In this document: in pieces, positions 56,901 to 64,000 of the stretch
Numbering within the stretch: position 1 is the stretch's first letter
Layout: every line of letters begins with the position of its first letter
DNA from: Knufia peltigerae
Lineage: Eukaryota; Ascomycota; Eurotiomycetes; Chaetothyriales; Trichomeriaceae
DNA length: 64,000 nucleotides
Direction of reading: 5' to 3'
NCBI GenBank assembly: GCA_030247855.1
Contig: JAPDRN010000043.1
Location: 62,001 to 126,000 of the forward strand
Program-made: the position numbers and the translations under genes
The notes under the pieces: model-generated
What the model was told of the DNA's origin: nothing
The model's input: the letters and a program-made list of their open reading frames with translations, nothing else
Databases searched by the model: none

Positions 56901-57829
56901 ACAGAAATCTCCCCTTCAAGCCCGCGCCGGCCGTCATCATTCCCCGCTCACCCACCAGTCTGCGACTTCGACTTGAGGACTCGACCACTGAGTGCGCTCA
57001 AATCTATACCCCAGACTTGCGCACGCCGCGTTTCTCGGCCTTTCAGGCTTCCGCCTATTGACAGCTTCTCAGGCCTGCAGCCGACTGACCGACACCTTTC
57101 CAGAACGACAGGCCTCGACCTACGACCTGGTCCCCTACCAATCCTGCCGTCCCTCTACTGCGACCCTAGCAAAGTCCTGCGCCAACCACCGCTGACTTCC
57201 ACCCACCTGTGACGTTCCAAGCTTGGACGGTGCTGCCGTATTGCTCGCATTTGTCTGTATCCCGAGTACTCATCTCCGCCCCGGCTGTTGACTTCTTGTA
57301 CCTCATACTCATCCACCTGTCAATGCTGTTCGCTCGAGGTAAGTCGTCGCATTCGTGGTTGTGTGCTTCTGTTGCGAGGTCGCTTCAATATTCGTACGGA
57401 GGTTGAGAAGTATACTAAAGTTTCTCAGACAAGCGATCAGATCCAACTTCTTGTGTACTATTGCCTCTTGTCTCCAGACTCAGTTCAACCACGTCCGACC
57501 CGAAATTTGTACAGTTCCCTTTTGTCTTTGAACGAATCTAAGTCTGTCTGGACTTCCCACTCCGTGAAGGTCTTTGTCGCGGGTTACCGGTCAGCAACCA
57601 CACAGGTAGTACTACATGGCATAACGGTCGCCTGTATAAAAGGAAGTCGAGAATTAATCGGATACCTTCTACCCACCAAAGAACCGGCGCATACTCTGAG
57701 TGAGCAAGAAGGCCTGTGGATGTACGGCAGCTAGGTTTTCCTCGCTAGACTACTTACTCTGGCCTGTTGGCCTTGGTCAGTGTGCCTGGGATACCCTGAT
57801 TCAGTCGTGCGGTATAGCAAGCGGCTGCC
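50976..57829. other. 6.9 kb with no supported gene
   Basis: Many short frames (60-140 codons), none with domain, start and splice support. It holds a 12-T run at 54525-54536, a GTACTCCGTACTCCGTACA repeat at 56035-56053 and an ATG/AAT-rich tract at about 56053-56094. The last kilobase before 57830 is pyrimidine-rich and probably the long leader and promoter of the transcription factor. The rest looks like old, degraded DNA following the peptidase relic. I could not identify transposon ends or proteins. Confidence 0.4.
56035..56053. repeat. Tandem copy of the dispersed TACTCCG motif
   Basis: GTACTCCGTACTCCGTACA, a doubled form of a short motif seen singly at several other intergenic places in the window. 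Confidence 0.7.
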
Positions 57830-60800
57830 ATGGGCGAAAAGGGGCAAAGTATCAAGGCTACAAGCATGGCGGCGGAAGAAGCTCATGCCAATGAAATGAC
57901 TGACGGCCCATCATCGGGCACGGGTAAGTGATATGGTCAGATACGCAATTGTACGCTCGTCATTCTTACCCAGTACAGGTGCTGAACTGCCGTCGAACAA
58001 GGCTACAAGCACCCCAAATGGGCCAGAAGCCCCGAAACATCCTCCCCCGAAGACTGACAAGCCTCGGCCCCATGTATGCATCACCTGTACACGATCCTTT
58101 GCGAGGCTGGAACACTTGAAGCGTCACGAGCGCTCTCATACAAAGGAGAAACCATTTGAGTGCCCAGAATGTACACGATGTTTTGCCCGACGTGATTTAC
58201 TCCTTCGGCATCAGCAAAAGCTACACTCCTCAACTACACCCGCCTCGCGCCCGCGGGGCAGTCGGCGTGAAACTGTTGCTGGCGTCGCAAACGGTCGTGT
58301 TCGTAAGAACTCAACGACAAGCGGCCCAGCGACAATGAGACCTCGAGCGAATACCCTCAGTCACGTTGATTCTGCAACTCTGGGCATGTTGGCTAACTCC
58401 ATCGGAGCTAATGGTCGCCAGGTCGTGCCAAATCACCATCATCATAGCAGTATGAGTATGATTGGAGGTTTCCAAGGCTCTCATTACCGGTCTGCCTCAA
58501 TAAATCATCATCCATTTGATCTGCCAAAGCTTGAAACTGGCCTTCCCATCGACCTCTCCAGTGGTCTGCGCACTGCGCCGCCATTTGGTGGCTTCGGAGC
58601 AGAGTTTGACCTTGGCTCCTTAGACATGCCAACTGACCATGGCGATACTATCAATCCTCATGCCTTGCACGTATCAGGCGGAGGCCTAGATGGTTCAAAT
58701 ATGCACTTCCACCAATTGTTTGGAGGGATGTCTGCGTCGCAAGCCTTGACAGACGACGATGCAGCCTTCGATTGGATGGCTCAGGGATTCGAGAACCAAA
58801 TGACATTCGCACAGGCCAATGAGAACGCAATCGACGATTCTTCACCTTCAGCTATGAGCACTAACAGTCCTAATGGTTTGAACGAACTCTCCGGTGATCC
58901 AACTATTGGTGCAATGCAACAGGCTGTAGGCTCTGTCGCGCCAATGTGGACAGGCAGTCTCGCAAATCAAGCTGCGATGGTCAATAGCCCTGTGAGTATG
59001 GAGCTCATGGCCAGCTTTAACGAAATGGTACAGCCTTCAATAGGCACCATCTCTCCAAAGTCTCTTTTTGGCCGAGGAGGTTCTATGGACCTAAGCCTAC
59101 CAACTCCTCCCGATATGGTAGCCATTGACTCTTCAGGGTTACACTTCCCTGGCCTCCAGTTACCATTCAGCAAGGATGGCCCTGAGTCTACTGCTTCTAC
59201 CGCGTCCATGGACTCGAGTCTTCGACAAAGCTCGGTAACAACAACGTCCTATGACCTTGTGACCGACCACATCAGAAGTGTGTTGCTTGCAGGCTTGTGT
59301 CAGACAACAGGCTTTGGGCAGCGCAAATACTCCCAGCCAGCAGTTAGTTCACCATTATCTCCAGGCGCCTCTTCTCGTCCCCGAAGCTTCAATGCAAACA
59401 CCTTTCCCTCCACCAGCGATCTACAGCGGTATGTAACGTCTTATATTCGGTTCTTCCATCCGCATTTACCTTTTCTCCACATACCTACTCTTAACTTCGA
59501 GTCTTCCGATTACACAACTCCTGTTCGACTTGTTTCGGGCCAATCGCCCTACGGACATCCAACTGTGACTGGAGGAGGCAGCTGTTTAATCTTGTCGATT
59601 GCAGCCATTGGAGCTTTGTATGAACATGAAATGCCCCAGTCCAGGGATCTTTTTGAGTGCGCCAAACGACTTATCAGCAGTTATCTCGAGGAGCGACGAA
59701 AGGCAAACATGACCAAAACTCAGTTCGCGCCAAAGCATGCAACAGAACGAGAAGACACACCGTTGTGGTTGGTCCAAGCTATGCTTTTGAATGTTATCTA
59801 TGGGCATAATTGTGGAGATAAAACTGCTGCAGAACTTGCTAGCAACCATTGCGCTGCTCTGGTAAGCCTGGCCCGTGGTGCAGAACTCGCACGACCCACA
59901 TCAGGCTACAGCCCTCAAGGCTCGAAGATGGACATCGACGATGCGTCAAAGAACAGCTGGGGTCAGCTAGCCAATGAAGTCGATGAGTCTAACTGGATCG
60001 AATGGAAGGTTGCAGAAGAACGCAAGCGGACGCTATATTCAGTTTTCATCCTTTCAAGCATGCTTGTTACGGCGTACAACCACCCACCGGCTTTGACCAA
60101 CTCGGAGATTAGGTTAAATCTGCCTTGCGACGAACAGTTATGGGCGGCCGAATCGGCTCAGATTTGGAAGAGCTACGGCGGCACTATTGGCGCTGATTCA
60201 AGTCCGACTACATTTGCCGATTCCTTGACTCATCTTCTAATGGCCGCGCAAAGAGAGAGACGGCAAAGCAGTGCGCTTGCTGCCTTCGGAACGACGAATG
60301 AGCCGGAGCTGCGACCCAGTACCTTTGGCTGCTTAATTCTTGTCAACGCACTGCACAACTACATCTGGGAGACGCGGCAGAGACACCTGGGACGTCAATG
60401 GACGACGAGCGAGACAGAGCAGATGCATGCTCACATCGAACCAGCGCTCCGTGCCTGGCAAGCGGCTTGGGCCAGTAACCCAACTCATAGCCTGGAACGC
60501 CCAAATCCCTTCGGTGCTGGACCGTTATCCGCTGACTGTATTCCATTACTTGACCTGGCATATGTGCGACTGTTTATCAATCTTGGAAGGTCCAAAGAAG
60601 CTTTCTGGCAGCGTGATTACGATGCCATGGCAGAGGAACTGGCGAAGGGCTTGGAATCTGTCCACAATCGAGGGGGGCCCAATGGCGTCAACGAAAATCC
60701 TTCCCCCACGAGAAGATATAATTCAAAGACTCAGCCACAGATGAAAACACCTCCACAAGATACTTCGAGACAGGAAGGAGAGGTGGAGCGGGATCAAGAC

Positions 60801-61379
60801 CTCCACCAGGCCCTTTCTTCCAGGCGTGAAAAACATTTGCGCAAAGCCGCGTTCTACGCGGCAGATTCCTTGTCCGTTTCCGACAAGCTTGGGCTCAGCT
60901 TTGCAGAGTATACCTCTCGGGAGCTGCCTGTGCAGTCAGCCATGTGCGCCTTCGATTGTGCGCAAGTGTTGGCCGAATGGATCACGACCGTGCAAGAACG
61001 AGTCGGGAAATACATTGGTGTTATCGGCAGGGATGAAATGAATTTGATGGAGGTCCCTGGTATTCTATTGCTTGAGGACGAGGATCGAAAGTTGATCCAG
61101 AAAATTGATGAAGTGTTGAGCAGTGCTGAGCAGAAGATCGAGGCCCGGGGTTCTTTCGATCTTCGCATGGCTCAGGAAGGCGGCCACGGGAGCAGAATAC
61201 TTGTTCTCACAGCATACCTACTGGAAAGGGATGCTGTCTGGCCAGGTACGTGTAAGCAGCGTGTGGAACGATGATTGTACTGACTTTGTGTTCTAGTCTT
61301 CAAGCTGATGGCACGGTCTTTGGAAATCCAGGCCAACCACATCAGAGAACGAGCGTTGGCCTCGGTTTCTGGCTCTTGA
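57830..61379 (+). CDS. C2H2 zinc-finger transcription factor with Fungal_trans domain (AmdX/Adr1-like)
   Basis: Exons 57830-57923, 57979-61245 and 61297-61379 give 1147 residues. Junctions are in phase (ACGG|GTAAGT ... GTACAG|GT; CCAG|GTACGT ... TTCTAG|TC). Two adjacent C2H2 fingers lie at about residues 65-117: CITCTRSFARLEHLKRHERSH and, after TKEKPFE, CPECTRCFARRDLLLRHQQKLH, the Adr1/AmdX pair. A long Ser/Gly/His-rich region follows with LSLPTPPDM. The fungal transcription-factor middle domain starts near YVTSYIRFFHPHLPFLHIPTL and includes WKVAEERKRTLYSVFILSSML. Relatives control use of acetamide, ethanol, glycerol or fatty acids, so carbon or nitrogen regulation is likely but the target genes are unknown. 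The ATG at 57933 lies inside intron 1 and is not the start. Confidence 0.92.
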
Positions 61380-63653
61380 TGCCATCTGTGGTGACTTGCC
61401 GCCTCACCGCCTCCGCTCCAGCAGATTACGACTTCTAACAGAATTCTTTCTTTGGAACTTCGAATTGCAGCTTTTTATCGATACTTTTAATTATGGCCTT
61501 GTCGCGACAGTGCCAGTACATATGACTTGTGAAGACACACGACTGAGATATACCCCAGAGACGAAAACAAATCTCGCGAAACCGAGGAAGTATGTTGACT
61601 TTTATGTGCATTAACTTCAAAAAGTAATGGGACGGTTATTTTCTTCTTGGGCGGTTAATCCACCATGAAGACATCATCTGAGTGTCTTCGGTGGCGTTTT
61701 TCGTTCGTAGTTGGTGACACCTTGACTTGCCAGCTGTCAGGTACCGTGGCTTGAGTTACCTGAGGTAGTGTGACATGCTAGCATAAGAGCTTGCGCACTG
61801 ATTGATGTGGTGTATGGGATCCTGCACTGGCACATGGATGAAAATGTTCCTGACACTGGTGACAAAGAACAGAGGCTCTGTCGGTTCAATAGGTCTGAAC
61901 AGTGACACATGATGAATATGGAAGAATATTGAACAAGGTCAGATACACCTGTCTACAGCATGACTCGCAATACTCTGTCCTTTGGGCACTTACACAAACA
62001 CCCTGCAATCAAAATCATGCCCGCGGATGCAGATACAGGACTCGTACCCCCCCACGTAGCTGCCGTCTGTCCCGTAGCCGATTATGCAGGCGTCCAAAAA
62101 CCCCCTGGGCGTTGATGTACAGGCAAGGCACGAGTACACCGAGGCTGACAAGGCGAAAGGTTGAGGTCTATCCATGCCAGAGTTAATTCAACAGATGATA
62201 AAAAGCTGCAGATCGTCGCGTCGAGATACGTCTTCCCGCGGATGCCAAAGGCGAGTATGCCTGGAAGTATCACTGGGCTGATGAGGGTACAATTACCTGC
62301 AATATTTGTAAGGTAGAATCCTTAGGTGTGAATACATGATTGGTACCTAGAGGTCCGGATATCAGTGGCAACCCAAAGCCAAGACTAGTCCAGGCGTGGC
62401 CAAGTGAGCCTGGTGCGGCTCATCTTTTGTTTCCCCCTCTAATGTGCCTTGTAGCCGACTCTCTCGAGCCCTCCACCAACCACGAGCCCTCAACAACACC
62501 AGCCCTACTTCCCACCCTATCCGCCGACCCATCTTTTTGCTCGCAAGCCCTCGTCCTAGGCGTATTGTATCAGCGAGGGCGGAGCATTCGTATGACAATT
62601 TGCATAGTATCTCTCTTCACGAAGACAAACCAAAGGAAGTCGAGTCCTCCAATCGATTACAATCGATACGAGAGGAATCTGCCTGCATCTGTTCAAATCA
62701 AATGTGATCACAAAGGTAGAAAAGGAGCGGGCTATCTCACAGGGAAGAAAAAAGAAATATCATCATAAGGACTTACCCTGGATCTGTATCCGCCGGGAGT
62801 CCGTGTCTAAAGCGAATCTGAAGTGGCGTCGACCGTGGTTGGCGCTTGCAGCCCACGCTCTGCTCGGCCTACAGGGATCATAAACCCGGGGCTTGTTCTC
62901 ACCGAAGAAGTTCAGCACCATTCTTCGACTTGTGATATCCTTCAAGGCACTACCACTTCTCACGGTAACATAGCATTGGCGGACGACCCACCGATTATCC
63001 AGACGCCGAGCCTTGTCCTTCATCATCGTCGCCTCTGCTGCAACTTGGCATGTCCTCTTCTCCCTTGTGCAAAGACATTCAAGCTCAGTCAATTTGCTGA
63101 GTGTGCTTCACTAAGCCCAACCCAAGCCGTGCCCAGCCCGTCAAGACAAGTTTCTTACTTTGCGGCTTCCACAGCGTACCCATCGGGGTGTCCATCGAGG
63201 TGTTCTCTACGACGAGTTCTGTCGCCTCCACCAACCTCGCAACTCTCACTCCTTCAGCGACCTCTCTTGCCGCCTGAGGAACTACCTCCATTGTCCTCCT
63301 GAGACTTTCTTCCCCTCCTGCCAGTGTGCACCCTCCCTGAATGCTTCGGATACTACACCACGATCTGACACCAAGGGAAAGCAACGATTGGGGGTAATAA
63401 TTAAAGAGCTTAGTGCTGTAACTGGGCAAAATTCCCATACATAATACAGAAGAGGCTTTGTTATCTGAATCTCAGCCACTCTTTTACGGTACTTGCACCT
63501 TCTGCGTCGACGCACGCCAGCCATTCTTTATCGATCTTTAAAAAGTCTTGGGAGGAGTCTGTCACCCTACAATTACTGGCAGTACACAATCGCAGGGGCT
63601 TGGAGGAAGAGTAGGAGGCTTGGATCAGGGGCTCCCTGCACGATCGATTCACC
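61380..63653. other. 2.3 kb spacer before the antiporter gene
   Basis: Contains the transcription factor 3' end and upstream sequence of the antiporter. Frames such as 62823-63302 (+) are Ser/Pro/Leu-rich and unsupported; this pyrimidine-rich stretch is more likely promoter or leader. Confidence 0.45.
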
Positions 63654-64000
63654 ATGGCGTGGCATCAGTTGGCAATCGACAAACCACATCTGGTTTATAT
63701 TATCCTGGGTGGCTTTACTAGCATATTCATGCTATGTTCGCTGTTCATCAAGGAGAAGTTGTATATTGGCGAAGCCACGGTAGCCACCATTTGTGGTGTA
63801 ATCTTCGGTCCTCATGCCGCTGATCTGATCAACCCCTTGAGCTGGGGAAACACGGATAAGATAACGCTGGAATTTTCTCGCATTGTACTGGTGGTCCAGT
63901 GTTTCGCGGTCGGTGTGGAATTGCCCAAGGCATACATGGAACGACACTGGAAATCTGTCACCTTTTTGCTTGTTCCGGTCATGACCTTTGGGTGGCTCAT
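63654..64000 (+). CDS. Plasma-membrane Na+/H+ antiporter, 5' part
   Basis: Open from ATG 63654 to the window edge (115 codons, incomplete). The sequence MAWHQLAIDKPHLVYIILGG, then FIKEKLYIGEATVATICGVIFGP, followed by LEFSRIVLVVQCFAVGVELP and MERHWKSVTFLLVPVMTFGW matches the N-terminal spans of fungal Nha1/Sod2-type CPA1 antiporters, including the conserved FAVGVELP segment. Family members export Na+ or K+ in exchange for protons and set cell ion balance. Two or three transmembrane helices are visible. The long cytosolic tail and the ND/DD transport site would lie to the right of the window. Confidence 0.93.
   Translation, partial: MAWHQLAIDKPHLVYIILGGFTSIFMLCSLFIKEKLYIGEATVATICGVIFGPHAADLINPLSWGNTDKITLEFSRIVLVVQCFAVGVELPKAYMERHWKSVTFLLVPVMTFGWL

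Noticed and set aside
57933..57978. ATG at 57933 as start of the transcription factor
   Set aside because: It lies inside a clean GTAAGT...TACAG intron; the upstream ATG 57830 exon joins in phase.
62823..63302. 159-codon plus-strand frame
   Set aside because: Ser/Pro/Leu-rich translation of pyrimidine-rich leader DNA before the antiporter; no homology recognised.

Overview
This is a piece of nuclear chromosome from a filamentous ascomycete (Pezizomycotina). The evidence is short GT-AG introns of mostly 45-70 nt, single-gene transcription units on both strands, two-subunit ATP-citrate lyase genes arranged head to head, a fungal C2H2 plus Fungal_trans transcription factor, and several proteins of fungi-only type. 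Protein content feels closest to Eurotiomycetes, possibly Chaetothyriales, but that placement is a judgement from memory and not a measurement. No rRNA, CRISPR array, intact transposon or convincing tRNA was seen.

Layout. 1-8.7 kb: a small-subunit-like component of serine palmitoyltransferase and an uncharacterised 771-residue gene, with gene-free DNA around them. 8.7-24.8 kb (dense): mitochondrial prolyl-tRNA synthetase, prefoldin subunit 5, a DUF7905-like gene, ORC1 with cell-cycle promoter sites, a zinc alcohol dehydrogenase with an apparent mitochondrial leader, a beta-propeller lactonase, tRNA-splicing endonuclease subunit SEN54, and elongin C. 25.6-30.9 kb: the ATP-citrate lyase pair ACL1 (-) and ACL2 (+), which share a 1.5 kb divergent control region. 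31.5-36.3 kb: DNA polymerase delta small subunit, an MFS transporter broken by one in-frame TGA, and a fructosamine-kinase/APH-like kinase. 37.8-50 kb: a tiny 48-residue candidate gene, AIM6, a glutathione-independent formaldehyde-dehydrogenase-like enzyme, importin alpha, and POT1. 50.3-57.8 kb: a decayed secreted-type metallopeptidase followed by almost 7 kb with no supported gene. 57.8-64 kb: an AmdX/Adr1-type transcription factor and the 5' end of a Na+/H+ antiporter cut by the window edge.

The genes are mostly housekeeping loci and do not form one obvious pathway cluster. The only clear functional unit is the ACL1/ACL2 pair, which makes cytosolic acetyl-CoA. Three genes concern DNA replication or telomeres (ORC1, polymerase delta small subunit, POT1), but they are scattered and this looks coincidental. 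I found no convincing new multi-gene system. The most interesting leads are small: the promoter sites of ORC1, the nonsense codon in the transporter, the active-site-dead peptidase relic, the 48-residue gene whose 54-nt intron is itself an open hydrophobic frame, and the dual-start alcohol dehydrogenase. Exon boundaries were read by eye from splice sites, frame and family fit. No search or alignment was run.
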